Below, piece after piece: positions 25,548-34,390 of a DNA stretch of 64,000 nt; position 1 is the first letter of the stretch; the number at the start of each line of letters is the position of its first letter. A program made the translations under genes and the position numbers. The notes under the pieces are model-generated. The model did not search any database. It was not told where the DNA came from and saw nothing but the letters and a program-made list of their open reading frames with translations. This DNA is from a candidate division Hyd24-12 bacterium UBA5074 (GTDB lineage: Bacteria > Fermentibacterota > Fermentibacteria > Fermentibacterales > Fermentibacteraceae): positions 1 through 64,000 of the forward strand of contig DIAQ01000095.1 of assembly GCA_002414865.1 (NCBI GenBank), written 5' to 3'.

Positions 25548-26732
25548 ATGAACAGACCCGGAGCGGTCTTCGGCATGCCGAGAGACGTCCTGATGCTCCT
25601 CTCGGCCGCAGCCCTGATGAGCGCGGCCGGCAACATCTTCAGCTCCATAATGCCCGATTTCCTCCACAACGTGCTGCATGTCAGCGGGGAGGTCAGGGGC
25701 ATGCTCGAGATGCCCCGGGAGCTGCCGGGCTTCCTCCAGGTCCTCTTCCTGTCGCTCCTGGCAGGCATGGCCAGGACACGGGCCACCGCGCTGACGATGG
25801 CAGTCTCCGTCGTCAGCTTCCTCGGGCTCGCCCTCCTCGGGGGCTCGTTCCCCTTCTTCGTGGCTTTCATGATCCTCTGGTCCGCCGGCATGCACACATT
25901 CGTCCCCCTGCGCGACGCCCTGGCCATGGATCTCGCATCGGGAGACAGGCGCGGAGTGATCCTGGGGAACGTCGGCGCTTCGAGATCCCTCGGCCTGATC
26001 ATGGGCACCGCGCTCGTGACAATCACCACCGAAACCCTCGGGGTCGGCTTCTCCGGCGCGTTCATCGCCGGGGCGATAGTCCTGGCAGCAGGGACGGTCT
26101 TCTGCCTTGCCATCCGCCACCCCGCCGGCAGGAAGCCGGAAGGACCGCCGGTCAGGTTCGTGGTGAAGCGCAAATACAGGCTCTACTACATCCTCGCCGT
26201 CCTGTTCGGCGCGAGGAAGCAGATCTTCCTGACCTTCGCCCCATGGCTTCTCGTGAGTTCCTACGGCCAGACCGCCAGCGGGCTCGCTCTGGCGATGGGG
26301 ATCTCCGCCGGCCTGGGGCTGTTTTCCAAACCATTGTTCGGCAGCCTCATCGACAAATTCGGCGAGAAGAGGGTCCTCACCTGGGAGTCGCTGCTGGTGG
26401 CTGCGATGTGCATCGGCTACGCGATCGCCCCCGGGCTGCTCGGACCCGTGGCCGCCGTCTTCGTGCTGTACGGCCTGTACGTCCTCGACGAGCTGCTGTT
26501 CTCCCTTGCCATGGCCCGCACCACCTACCTCTCCCGCATCGCGGAATGCCGGGAGGACATCGTGCCGACCCTCGGACTGGGAGGCACTTTCGACCATGCG
26601 ATCTCGATGACTGTTCCGGCTGCCGCGGGGCTCCTCTGGGCAGGCGCAGGCCCGCCCTCGGTGTTCCTTCTGGCCGCGGTCGTAGCGCTCGTGAACCTGT
26701 TCTTCGTGCGGAGGATGGAGCCCGGCTGCTGA
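25548..26732 (+). CDS. Major facilitator superfamily transporter
   Basis: A 394-residue inner-membrane protein with about 12 hydrophobic segments in two halves. The break between them is the basic central loop (HPAGRKPEGPPVRFVVKRKY). MFS-like features include ARTRATALTMAVSVVSFLG after segment 2, the LGNVGASRSLGLIMGTALV helix and GSLIDKFGEKRVLTWESLL, which resembles motif A in the second half. The substrate is unknown and no regulator or enzyme sits beside it. It begins 41 bases after the terminator of the lipoprotein pair, so it is probably its own unit. AGGACC precedes the ATG. Confidence 0.85.
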   Translation: MNRPGAVFGMPRDVLMLLSAAALMSAAGNIFSSIMPDFLHNVLHVSGEVRGMLEMPRELPGFLQVLFLSLLAGMARTRATALTMAVSVVSFLGLALLGGSFPFFVAFMILWSAGMHTFVPLRDALAMDLASGDRRGVILGNVGASRSLGLIMGTALVTITTETLGVGFSGAFIAGAIVLAAGTVFCLAIRHPAGRKPEGPPVRFVVKRKYRLYYILAVLFGARKQIFLTFAPWLLVSSYGQTASGLALAMGISAGLGLFSKPLFGSLIDKFGEKRVLTWESLLVAAMCIGYAIAPGLLGPVAAVFVLYGLYVLDELLFSLAMARTTYLSRIAECREDIVPTLGLGGTFDHAISMTVPAAAGLLWAGAGPPSVFLLAAVVALVNLFFVRRMEPGC

Positions 26733-26784
26733 GACGGGCGGGGCGGACGGGCGGCTGCCGGCTTATACTAGGAGCCGGCTGGAG

Positions 26785-26952
26785 ATGACCGGCTCGAAAG
26801 GCAGGAGCTCGACCTCGCACGTCTCCGCCTGCGACCGGAGCGGCCCGGTCGGCGAGGGCATCCTCCGCCGTGCCGCCATTTCCGGGAAGGACTTCATGCT
26901 CCGGGCGACGGAGCGCTTCCCCGGGTCCCTGGATGGGCCCGGACTGGAGTGA
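26785..26952 (+). CDS. Possible small protein upstream of pepF (55 codons)
   Basis: An ATG at 26785 opens a 55-codon frame ending at a TGA 3 bases before the pepF start, with strong G/C preference at third positions (about 90 percent), as in real genes here. TGGAG abuts the ATG and AGGAG lies 10 bases upstream; a TATACT is present at 26764-26769. The peptide has no signal sequence and no recognised motif (ending AISGKDFMLRATERF plus a short tail). It may be a coupled leader peptide or chance. This 223-base interval holds nothing else I can identify. Confidence 0.35.
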   Translation: MTGSKGRSSTSHVSACDRSGPVGEGILRRAAISGKDFMLRATERFPGSLDGPGLE

Positions 26953-26955
26953 GCA

Positions 26956-28767
26956 ATGTCTGACGCAATTCCGGCCCGTTCCCAGGTGCCTGTCGAGGAT
27001 CGCTGGGACCTCGAGAAGATCTACTCATCGGATTCCGACTGGGAAAGGGACTTCGCCTCGACGGCATCGTTCGCCCAGGCCTTCTCCAGGAGGGCCGGCA
27101 CCCTGTCCGTCAGCCCGCAGAGCCTCCTCGAGGCCATCGTGGAGATGCTGGCCCAGGCGCGCGTCATGGAGAAGCTTCTGTCGTACTCCTCGATGAGGAG
27201 CGACGAGGACCTTTCCGACTCCCTCCATTCGGAGATGCACTCGCGTGTGATGAGCCGGGCGGCCGAGGTGTCCGCGGGCCAGTCGTTCTTCGTCCCCGAG
27301 ATATTGAGGATCGCGGACTCGAAGATGTCCGGCTGGCTGGCCTCCGACGAGCTCGCGGCGTACCGGTCGTGGCTGGAGGAGATCCTGCGTTTCAGGCCCC
27401 ACACTCTCGGGGAGGCGGAGGAGAAGCTGCTGGCCATGTCGCGGGAGGTCACCGAGGGCTTCTACTCGGCGTTCGGCAAGCTCAGCAACGTGGACAGGCC
27501 CGGACGGCTCCCGGAGGTCGCCCGACCGGCCGGAGGAGCGGTCAGGATCACGAACGCCAATTTCACGACGCTCCTGGAGGACAACGACCAGTCCTTCCGC
27601 CGCGCGGTCTTCAACGGATACTACGGCGAGCTCAGGGGCAACACCTCCACGCTGGCAGCTCTTCTCGACAGCCAGGTCAGATCGTCGGTCTTCTACGCCA
27701 GGGCGCGCAACCACAGGTCGGCCGTGGAGGCGTCCCTCTTCCTGGACTCCGTCGACCTGTCGGTCTACGAGTCGCTGATAGGCGCGGTCTCCGACAGCCT
27801 GCCGACCATGCACCGCTACTACGGGATGAAGAAGAAGGCTCTCGGACTCGAGAAGATGCACATCTATGACCTCTACCTCCCCTCCGTGACGATGGATGAC
27901 CGCAGATACTCGTTCGACGAAGCCGTGGAGATGACGCTGAAGGCGGTCGAGCCCCTCGGCGGATCCTACCGGGCGGAGCTCGCGGAAGGCTTCCGCAGCC
28001 GCTGGGTGGACAGGTACGAGAACAGGGGCAAGAGGTCCGGCGCCTACTCGGGGGGATGTTATGACACAATGCCATACATCCTTCACAACTTCACCGGCTC
28101 GCTCGATTCGGTATTCACGCTCGCCCACGAGGCCGGCCACTCGATGCACAGCCTCCTGAGCCGGCGCGCACAGCCGTATCACACGTCGGACTACAGGATC
28201 CTCCTCGCGGAGGTCGCCTCGACGACGAACGAGATGCTTCTCACCGACTCCCTGCTATCCCGCTCGACCGATCGCAGGGAGAGGTCCTACCTGCTCGACC
28301 ACCTTGTCAACGACTTCCGGGGCACGGTCTTCCGTCAGACGATGTTCGCCGAGTTCGAGTTGCTGATCCACCGCGAGGTGGAATCGGGAGGGGCGCTCAC
28401 GCCCGACTACCTCGACAGCACCTACCTGGGGCTCGTGAAGAAGTATCACGGACCCTCCTTCGATCTCGACGGGGATGACGAGGCCATCGCCTGTGAGTGG
28501 GCGAGGATCCCTCATTTCTACTACAACTTCTATGTCTACAAGTACGCGACCGGACTGTGCTCGGCGGTGGACATCTCGCGCAGGATCATCTCGGGCGCGG
28601 ACGGCGCGGTGGAGAGCTACATGGGCTTCCTGTCAGGCGGATGCAGCGTACCGCCCCTCGACCTGCTGGCTTCCGCAGGAGTCGATCTGCGGACTCCTGC
28701 ACCGGTCGCCTCCGCCCTGGAATATCTCGACGAGGCAGTGGGGCAGCTCGCGGCGCCTCAGTCCTGA
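26956..28767 (+). CDS. pepF: Oligoendopeptidase F (M3 family metallopeptidase)
   Basis: A zinc endopeptidase that cleaves oligopeptides, usually in the cytoplasm. The 603-residue protein has the M3B layout: an N-terminal helical region beginning VEDRWDLEKIYSSDSDWERD, the middle segment NANFTTLLEDNDQSFRRAVF, and the catalytic site FTLAHEAGHSMHSLLS with HEAGH at 391-395. The third zinc ligand lies in EVASTTNEMLLTD, and the C-terminal part is YKYATGLCSAVDISRRI. No signal peptide is visible. It follows the putative small ORF and converges on the DUF116 gene with a 10-base overlap. Confidence 0.95.
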   Translation: MSDAIPARSQVPVEDRWDLEKIYSSDSDWERDFASTASFAQAFSRRAGTLSVSPQSLLEAIVEMLAQARVMEKLLSYSSMRSDEDLSDSLHSEMHSRVMSRAAEVSAGQSFFVPEILRIADSKMSGWLASDELAAYRSWLEEILRFRPHTLGEAEEKLLAMSREVTEGFYSAFGKLSNVDRPGRLPEVARPAGGAVRITNANFTTLLEDNDQSFRRAVFNGYYGELRGNTSTLAALLDSQVRSSVFYARARNHRSAVEASLFLDSVDLSVYESLIGAVSDSLPTMHRYYGMKKKALGLEKMHIYDLYLPSVTMDDRRYSFDEAVEMTLKAVEPLGGSYRAELAEGFRSRWVDRYENRGKRSGAYSGGCYDTMPYILHNFTGSLDSVFTLAHEAGHSMHSLLSRRAQPYHTSDYRILLAEVASTTNEMLLTDSLLSRSTDRRERSYLLDHLVNDFRGTVFRQTMFAEFELLIHREVESGGALTPDYLDSTYLGLVKKYHGPSFDLDGDDEAIACEWARIPHFYYNFYVYKYATGLCSAVDISRRIISGADGAVESYMGFLSGGCSVPPLDLLASAGVDLRTPAPVASALEYLDEAVGQLAAPQS

Positions 28768-29471
28768 GGACCCACCAGAAGCTCTAGCGCCGCTTCTATC
28801 TCGGCGGGATCGGCGCATGTGTCGTAACACTCCCCGTGGGGCTGGCTGTTGGCCACGCCCCACGCGGGAACGGGCCATGCATCGAGCAGTCCGCTCGCCA
28901 GGTCCCTTGCGCAGGCAACGGCTATCACGAGGTCGGGTGACGACTCCCTCACGGCCTTGCGGGCGGATGTGCCCCCGGTGGCAACCGCCAGGGCCAGCCC
29001 CCTCGCATCCGCAAGCGTGGCTATGTCCCCGATGGTGCAGCCTCCGCATCTCCTGCAGGCCGAAGCGCTCCCCATCAGCCTGATCGGGCACTCGTGCCTC
29101 TGCAGGCAGTGCGGCAGCAGCAGCAGGATTCGTGCCGGACGCGGTCTCAGAGGCGCTCTCGTCCTGAGGATGCTGTTGCTGACAGCGGCCGTCATCCCGT
29201 CGATGCCGCCTCCGGCCAGCAGGCGAAGGGCCTGCAGCAGCCTGAGGGCTGCGACGCAGGCCCTCAGGTTCATGTATGCGAAGCCCGCAGGGATGATCCG
29301 GCACGACACGGAGGCATGGGCCGCGGCGACTGCCGTCAGCATCACGGCAAGAGCGCCGGCCGCGGCATGGATGGGGCCGACGGCCGAGAGCGCGACTACC
29401 GCCACCGCTGCGGCCGGCACCGAGACGATGGAGATCCCGAGAGCATAGAGGCGGCCGGCCCCGCCGCTCAA
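28758..29471 (-). CDS. DUF116 family membrane protein
   Basis: A 237-residue protein of unknown function. Two or three N-terminal membrane segments (IVSVPAAAVAVVALSAV; AAAGALAVMLTAVAAAHA) precede the conserved DUF116 domain. That domain has cysteines in LLPHCLQRHECPIRL and CRRCGGCTIGDIATLA, then AVATGGTSARKAVRESSPD, AVACARDLASGLLD and PHGECYDTC. The cysteine pattern suggests metal or Fe-S binding. The start is a TTG at 29471 overlapping the fmt stop (TTGA). DUF116 genes are often found beside def and fmt in other phyla, as here, so a link to formyl-methionine maturation or translation is possible but unproven. Confidence 0.85.
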   Translation of the reverse strand: MSGGAGRLYALGISIVSVPAAAVAVVALSAVGPIHAAAGALAVMLTAVAAAHASVSCRIIPAGFAYMNLRACVAALRLLQALRLLAGGGIDGMTAAVSNSILRTRAPLRPRPARILLLLPHCLQRHECPIRLMGSASACRRCGGCTIGDIATLADARGLALAVATGGTSARKAVRESSPDLVIAVACARDLASGLLDAWPVPAWGVANSQPHGECYDTCADPAEIEAALELLVGPQD

Positions 29472-30406
29472 GGCGCTCCGAGCCTCTCGCCCGGCAGCGG
29501 CCTGTAGCCGGCGGCGAAGGCCGCCGCTGACATGGCCGGTCTCGATTCCGGCTGCAGGTGTGTCACGACCAGCGAGCCCGAGCCGCAAGCCACCTCGATC
29601 CCTTCTGCGGAGACCGATATCACCGCGCCCGGAGATCCTTCCGATCCTGCGGCGCGGGCCCTCAGCAACTTGACGCTCCTCCCGCGGAAGAGCGTCCTGG
29701 CCCCCGGCCTCGGGCTGAAGGCGAGGACCGTCCTCTCCAGCTCCGTGCAACTCCTGCCCCAGTCCATGTCGAGCATCCTGCGGGGTATCCTCCTGGCCCT
29801 GGAGGCCTCGCCCTCCTGGGGGCGGGGCTCCATCCGGCCCCCGAGATACGCATCCAGGACGGTGACGATCCACCCTGCTGCGAGAGCCGCAAGCCTCTCT
29901 TCGAGCTCCCCGGCGGTCTCGCCTTCCGCGACCTGCGTCCTGGCCGCGAAAATCAGAGGACCCGTGTCCCAGCCTTCGTCGGAGCGCAGGAAGGAAACGC
30001 CTGTCTCCCCGTCGCCGTCCAGGATCGTCCAGGCGACGGGCTCGGCTCCCCGGTGCCTGGGCAGGAGGGACGGGTGGATGTTGACGACTCCTCCCGGCGC
30101 CATGGATAGAAGTCCGGGGGGGATCAGGAGGCCGAAGTCCGCGGTCAGGAGGAGGGCGGGTCTCAGCGACGAGATGCGCCCCGCGATACCGGAATCGAGC
30201 CGGTCCGACCTGACCAGCGGCAGCGAGAGCCTCTCCGCCTCGGAAGCCACAGGCGGGCACCGGGTCCGCAACCCGCGTCCCGCGGCCGCATCCGGCCGTG
30301 TGAGGACGAGGGTCACATCGAACCGCCCGGACGAGGCCAGAGCCGAGAGGGATGGGACCCCGAAGGGGCCGCTGCCGAGGAATACGATGCGGTCTAGGTC
30401 CTGCAC
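29468..30406 (-). CDS. fmt: Methionyl-tRNA formyltransferase
   Basis: Formylates initiator Met-tRNA using 10-formyl-tetrahydrofolate. The 312-residue protein starts RIVFLGSGPFGVPSLSAL, has the formyl-transfer core LLTADFGLLIPPGLL and NIHPSLLPRHRGAEPVAW (with the family Asn/His pair), GVSFLRSDEGWDTGPLI and a C-terminal OB-like domain. The start is a GTG at 30406 inside the end of def (13-base overlap). def and fmt are adjacent, the usual arrangement, and DUF116 follows. Confidence 0.93.
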   Translation of the reverse strand: MQDLDRIVFLGSGPFGVPSLSALASSGRFDVTLVLTRPDAAAGRGLRTRCPPVASEAERLSLPLVRSDRLDSGIAGRISSLRPALLLTADFGLLIPPGLLSMAPGGVVNIHPSLLPRHRGAEPVAWTILDGDGETGVSFLRSDEGWDTGPLIFAARTQVAEGETAGELEERLAALAAGWIVTVLDAYLGGRMEPRPQEGEASRARRIPRRMLDMDWGRSCTELERTVLAFSPRPGARTLFRGRSVKLLRARAAGSEGSPGAVISVSAEGIEVACGSGSLVVTHLQPESRPAMSAAAFAAGYRPLPGERLGAP

Positions 30407-30927
30407 TCCCGGGCTTCTCCGGCACCGCGCGAGATCTCGGCGAGCCTCCCCCTGAGGAGCCTCCTCCTGAGCGATCCCAGCCTGTCCACGAAGAGGATGC
30501 CGTCCAGGTGGTCGTTCTCGTGCTGGGCCACCCTTGCGGCCATACCGTCCAGGGCCATCTCGAAAGGCACGAGGTCCGCGTCGAGCGCGGTGACGAGGAG
30601 ATGCGAGGGCCTGATCACGTCCTCGAAGACGCCAGGCACGCTCAGACAGCCCTCCTCCCGCCGGCAGGGGGGACCCGACGGAGAGAGGACCGGATTCACG
30701 AAGATCCTGTGACCGCATAGAACGGGAAGGCTGGACGATTCCAGGAGGAAGATCCTGAGACCCTCGCCTATCTGTGGCGCGGCCAGGCCAAGGCCCTCCT
30801 CCTCTTCCTGGATGCGCTCGAGGTCGGCGACCACATCCTTGACGAGCAGCCCCTCGGTGTCGGGGTCCACCGGCCTCGCCACCTGTCTCAGCACAGGCGA
30901 TCCGAGCACATGGAGGGTCCTTTTCAG
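30394..30927 (-). CDS. def: Peptide deformylase
   Basis: Removes the formyl group from new polypeptides. The 177-residue protein has all three motifs: GLGLAAPQIG (45-54), EGCLSVPG (92-99, metal Cys94) and QHENDHLDG (135-143, metal His136 and His140, catalytic Glu137). The start is uncertain. A CTG at 30927 overlapping the yajC stop (CTGA), 7 bases after GGAG, gives the complete N-terminal strand (KRTLHVLGSPVLRQVARPV). A GTG six codons later, 8 bases after AAGGA, is a workable alternative. Confidence 0.94.
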   Translation of the reverse strand: MKRTLHVLGSPVLRQVARPVDPDTEGLLVKDVVADLERIQEEEEGLGLAAPQIGEGLRIFLLESSSLPVLCGHRIFVNPVLSPSGPPCRREEGCLSVPGVFEDVIRPSHLLVTALDADLVPFEMALDGMAARVAQHENDHLDGILFVDRLGSLRRRLLRGRLAEISRGAGEARECRT

Positions 30928-31313
30928 GAGGACTCTCCGTCCTGCCTGCGCTCGATTCCGGCGATGGCGCTGCGGTCGAGGTCTATTTTCACTCCGTCGG
31001 CGATGCGCAGCGAGACGATGTCGCCCTTCACGGCGACCACGGAGCCGTGGATGCCACCCGTGGTGACGATCTTGTCGTCCTTCTTCAGGGAGTCGCGCAT
31101 GCTGCGGAGATCCTTCTGCTGCTTCTGCTGGGGACGGATGATGAGGAAGTAGAAGATCGCGATCATCGCCAGTATCGGGATGATCTGCATGTATCCCCCG
31201 CCGCCGAGGCATGCGGAGGCAGACTGCGGAGCGCCCCCGCCGGCCTGGCTGGAGTCCTGGGCCAGGGCAGCGGTGGCGGGGATTGCCGTCAAACAGGCGA
31301 GAATCGACCTCAT
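30924..31313 (-). CDS. yajC: YajC, preprotein translocase accessory subunit
   Basis: Small inner-membrane partner of the SecDF complex. The 129-residue protein has a Gly-rich N-terminus with a signal-like stretch, one membrane segment (IIPILAMIAIFYFLIIRPQQ) and the conserved cytoplasmic part KDDKIVTTGGIHGSVVAVKGD with SLRIADGVKIDLDRSAIAGI. It overlaps ftsX by ATGA. secD and secF are not in the window. The N-terminal extension (about 40 residues) is longer than in many YajC proteins. Confidence 0.92.
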   Translation of the reverse strand: MRSILACLTAIPATAALAQDSSQAGGGAPQSASACLGGGGYMQIIPILAMIAIFYFLIIRPQQKQQKDLRSMRDSLKKDDKIVTTGGIHGSVVAVKGDIVSLRIADGVKIDLDRSAIAGIERRQDGESS

Positions 31314-32197
31314 GTCTTCCTTTCCTGCCTCCTCGGCCGCGGTATGGCCGAGCGAAGCCCAATCCAGCTTCCGATGAAGCCGGTGACCGCGCCGAGCAGG
31401 AGCACTCCGGACACCCACCGCCCCGGCAGGAAGTCGTGACCGACCCCCGCCTGCATCAGCGCCGAGGCAACCGCTGTCAGCAGCAGCCCTCCAGCCGAAC
31501 CCGTGAAGCCGGTCAGGATTCCCTCGAGCAGGAACGGAGCCCTCAGGAACCAGTCGGATGCGCCGCAGATGCCCAGTATCTCGACCGTGAGCGACCTGCG
31601 CGACACCGAGAGCCTCATGGTGTTGGCGACCATCAGCGAGATGCTCAGCACGAGCACCGCGCCAGCGAAAATATCGAGTTTCTGCAGGGCTCCTACAACC
31701 CTGTTCAGCCCCGGAAGGTAATCCTCTCCCCAGACCACGTCTCCCACCCCCTCGAGCCGGGACAGGGTCCCTGCGAGGGTCGAAATCCGCTCCTCGCTCT
31801 CCCATCCGGGCTGGAGCGACACTTGAAGCGAGGCGGGCAGCCCGTAGCCGTCTCCGAGAAGATCGAGCAGGTCCGACCTCTCGGGCATCTCGGCCCTGAA
31901 GAGCGCCTCGGCCTCGGCGGACGACACGAAGTACACCGACCGGACTCCGTCCATTCCCGAGACCACGTCCGCGAGCGCCCTCGCCGAGCGCTCGTCCAGG
32001 GAGTCGGTCAGGAACATCTCGATCCCTACGTTCTCCTGCTCGCTCCTGAGTATCTCCCTGATGTTCCAGGTGATGACGAGGAAGGTATCGAAGACCACGA
32101 ATGACAGGCTGACCATCAGCAGCGTGGCGAGGATCGAGGAGTTCCTGCCCCGGAGGTTGAGCAGGGTCTCCCTCAGGAGGGCTCGCAGCTCGTTCAT
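31310..32197 (-). CDS. ftsX: Cell-division permease FtsX
   Basis: Membrane subunit of the FtsEX complex, which couples division to peptidoglycan hydrolase activation. The 295-residue protein has the FtsX layout: a cytoplasmic start and first membrane segment (ILATLLMVSLSFVVFDTFLV), a periplasmic loop of about 130 residues, and three C-terminal membrane segments. Between the second and third lies SRRSLTVEILGICGASDWFLRAPFLLEGIL. Start 32197 forms TGATG with the ftsE stop and has GGAGG 7 bases upstream; an ATG six codons earlier has weaker support. Confidence 0.92.
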   Translation of the reverse strand: MNELRALLRETLLNLRGRNSSILATLLMVSLSFVVFDTFLVITWNIREILRSEQENVGIEMFLTDSLDERSARALADVVSGMDGVRSVYFVSSAEAEALFRAEMPERSDLLDLLGDGYGLPASLQVSLQPGWESEERISTLAGTLSRLEGVGDVVWGEDYLPGLNRVVGALQKLDIFAGAVLVLSISLMVANTMRLSVSRRSLTVEILGICGASDWFLRAPFLLEGILTGFTGSAGGLLLTAVASALMQAGVGHDFLPGRWVSGVLLLGAVTGFIGSWIGLRSAIPRPRRQERKT

Positions 32198-32883
32198 CAG
32201 CGGGCCTCCGGCCATTCCGCCGGGTTGACCAGCCTGCCCCTCTCGAGGAAGAGGAACCGGGCTGACTCCGGGGGGACCTGCCTCGGATCGTGGGTGGCCA
32301 TCATCACGGCCGTCCCGCCCCTGACTATGCCCAGGAGCAGATCGACGACCAGCCTGGAGGACTCGGGGTCGAGGTTGCCGGTGGGCTCGTCGGCAAGGAC
32401 TATCTCCGGATGGGCCACCAGGGCCCGGGCCACCGCGACCCGCTGCTGCTCTCCACCGGACAGCTCGTGCGGGAAGGAGGCCCTCCTGTGGCTGAGCTCC
32501 ATCTCCGCCAGCAGTGAGAACACCCTCTTGCGGACCTGGGCCGGGGACGACCCCGAGACGATCAGCGGGAGGGCCACATTGTCGAATACCGTCCTGTCGG
32601 GCAGGAGTCGGAAGTCCTGGAAGACGATGCCGATCCTTCGCCTCGTGCCGGCCACGTCCCCGGGCCGCAGACGATCCGAGGAGCAGCCGCAGACCTCCAC
32701 CCTTCCGGCGGTCGGCAGATCGCCCATCCAGACCAGGCGGAGGATGGTCGTCTTGCCGGCGCCGCTGGGGCCGGACAGGACCACGAACTCTCCGGACCGA
32801 ACCTCGAAGTCGATCCCCTCCACGGCAGGCCAGTCGGAGTAGCTCCTGGCGACCCCGGTGAACTTCACCAGGGCGTCGCTCAT
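32197..32883 (-). CDS. ftsE: Cell-division ATPase FtsE
   Basis: ABC-type ATPase partner of FtsX. The 228-residue protein shows Walker A LSGPSGAGKTTILRL, the signature ELSGGEQQRVAVARALVAHP, Walker B EIVLADEPTGNLD and the switch region MMATHDPRQVP. The nucleotide-binding domain is the right length for FtsE and the ftsX gene is joined to it. It overlaps the S4 gene by ATGA. Confidence 0.93.
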   Translation of the reverse strand: MSDALVKFTGVARSYSDWPAVEGIDFEVRSGEFVVLSGPSGAGKTTILRLVWMGDLPTAGRVEVCGCSSDRLRPGDVAGTRRRIGIVFQDFRLLPDRTVFDNVALPLIVSGSSPAQVRKRVFSLLAEMELSHRRASFPHELSGGEQQRVAVARALVAHPEIVLADEPTGNLDPESSRLVVDLLLGIVRGGTAVMMATHDPRQVPPESARFLFLERGRLVNPAEWPEAR

Positions 32884-33149
32884 CGTCCCGCAGCCTCTTC
32901 GGAGATGACTGAATAGAGCGAGGCGCGCTCGGACTTCGGCACCGACCTTCCGGCAGGCAGCTCCTTCACGATGATGACCACCGTCCTCCCGTCCGGGAGC
33001 ATGGCGGAAACCTCGTCACCCGGCTTCAGGCGGGAGGACGGTTTGGCAGCCCTGCCGTTCAGGGACACGAAGCCGCCCTCGCATGCCTTTTCTGCAATGG
33101 AGCGGGTCCTGAGAAGTCCTGCGAGCTTCAGGAAGAGGTCCACCCTCAC
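32880..33149 (-). CDS. S4-domain RNA-binding protein (HslR/Hsp15-like)
   Basis: An 89-residue protein with a single S4 fold: VRVDLFLKLAGLLRTRSIAE (first helices), ACEGGFVSLNGRAAKPSSRL and KPGDEVSAMLPDGRTVVIIV. Hsp15-type members bind stalled 50S subunits with tethered peptidyl-tRNA and help recycle them. The start is a GTG at 33149 overlapping the foldase stop (GTGA). It lies between the periplasmic foldase cluster and ftsE. Confidence 0.85.
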   Translation of the reverse strand: MRVDLFLKLAGLLRTRSIAEKACEGGFVSLNGRAAKPSSRLKPGDEVSAMLPDGRTVVIIVKELPAGRSVPKSERASLYSVISEEAAGR

Positions 33150-34390
33150 CGGCGGACAACCGGGAAGGAGGTCCTCAGCGAATCGACCAGGGCGTCGACC
33201 TGCTTCTCGTACTCGATGCTGGTCACGAGCTCCTGGAGCCACGCGCCATCGTACCCTCGCCAGTCGATCTCGGCTTCGCCGCCGAGGATGGAGAACAGAG
33301 CGACCCCCGTGCCCTCCTGCACCGCCACGGCCCTCCCCGTCTCGCCGGGGTCCAGCTCCGCGATGGCGGCAGCGGCTTCGGGCATCACACGCCTGACGAG
33401 CACCATTCCGAGATCGCCGCCGCGGGAGGCGGTTCCGGCATCTCTGCTGAAAATGGCTGCTGCATCCGCGAAGTCGTACCTGCCCGAGGAGATGAGATCG
33501 GCCACCGAGTCGGCCATGGCCATGGCGACGGCGAGGTCGCCGGGAGTCGTGTCCAGCCTCAGCAGGATGTGCGACGCGCTCATCGTGTCACCGGGAGCCC
33601 CCGAGTCGAGCCTGGCGAGATGCGCTCCGTAGGGGGAGAGGAACGGCTGGCTGAGCTGTCCGGGTCTGAGCGTCTGGAGAGCCCATTCGAATGCGGCCGT
33701 CATGTCGCCGGGAGCGAAGTAGCCGAGCTGGCCTCCGGATCCTGCCGAGCCCGGATCGTCGGAGTATTCGCGGGCCAGGTCCTCGAAGCTCTCGCCCGCT
33801 GCGATCCTTTCGCGAAGCGAGGCGAGGAGCGCCAGTGCCTCCGCGGCATCCGGACCGGAGGGGACGACGGGGAGCAGGATCCATCCGAGATGCCTGGGCA
33901 TGAGCTGGCTCTCGAGGTATTCGCCGTTGCCCTCGAGGTAGCTCACTGGATCGGCGGGAAGAGACCCGAGGCTGACATGGGACTGCACGAAGTCCTGTGC
34001 CGCCCTGCGGTCTCCCAGGACATCCGAGAGCCTTTCCTGGAGGGCCTGCAGCGTCAACCCGGCCTCCGCCAGGGCCTCGGTGAAGGCCTGTTCGTCCTCG
34101 AATCCCGAGCGCATCTCCACGACTCTCGCATCCACGAGTTCCGCGATGGTCGTCTCGGCCGGGTAGTATCCCACCTGCCTGGCGGCCTCCACCAGTATCC
34201 TCTCGTTTACGAGAGCCTGCAGGCCTTCCTCGAACAGGGAGCTGTCGGGAGCGTCGCCTGCCTCCAGCATTCCGGACTCCTCCAGATAGGCGGAGACGTC
34301 GGATCTGAGGATCGGCGTGTCACCCACGATGGCGGCGATGCCGTCGAGGGTTCCGGAAAGTGAAAGGCACAATATCAGCAGGGATGTCAT
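33146..34390 (-). CDS. SurA-like periplasmic peptidyl-prolyl isomerase
   Basis: Periplasmic chaperone likely to escort outer-membrane proteins. The 414-residue protein has a short signal sequence (MTSLLILCLSLSG) and a SurA N-terminal helical domain (IAAIVGDTPILRSDVSAYLE onward). Two parvulin-type domains follow. The first is around residues 175-275 (EYSDDPGSAGSGGQLGYFAP and LSQPFLSPYGAHLARL); the second starts at SASHILLRLDTTPGDLAVAM and includes DAGTASRGGDLGMVLVRRV. This order matches SurA. Start 34390 forms ATGA with the next upstream stop. One of four consecutive foldase-like genes. Confidence 0.85.
   Translation of the reverse strand: MTSLLILCLSLSGTLDGIAAIVGDTPILRSDVSAYLEESGMLEAGDAPDSSLFEEGLQALVNERILVEAARQVGYYPAETTIAELVDARVVEMRSGFEDEQAFTEALAEAGLTLQALQERLSDVLGDRRAAQDFVQSHVSLGSLPADPVSYLEGNGEYLESQLMPRHLGWILLPVVPSGPDAAEALALLASLRERIAAGESFEDLAREYSDDPGSAGSGGQLGYFAPGDMTAAFEWALQTLRPGQLSQPFLSPYGAHLARLDSGAPGDTMSASHILLRLDTTPGDLAVAMAMADSVADLISSGRYDFADAAAIFSRDAGTASRGGDLGMVLVRRVMPEAAAAIAELDPGETGRAVAVQEGTGVALFSILGGEAEIDWRGYDGAWLQELVTSIEYEKQVDALVDSLRTSFPVVRR

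Noticed and set aside
24552..26597. A 681-codon minus-strand frame opposite the lipoprotein and MFS genes
   Set aside because: Composition (His/Glu/Gly-rich) is a reverse-complement shadow; the plus-strand genes have signal peptides, terminators and ribosome sites.
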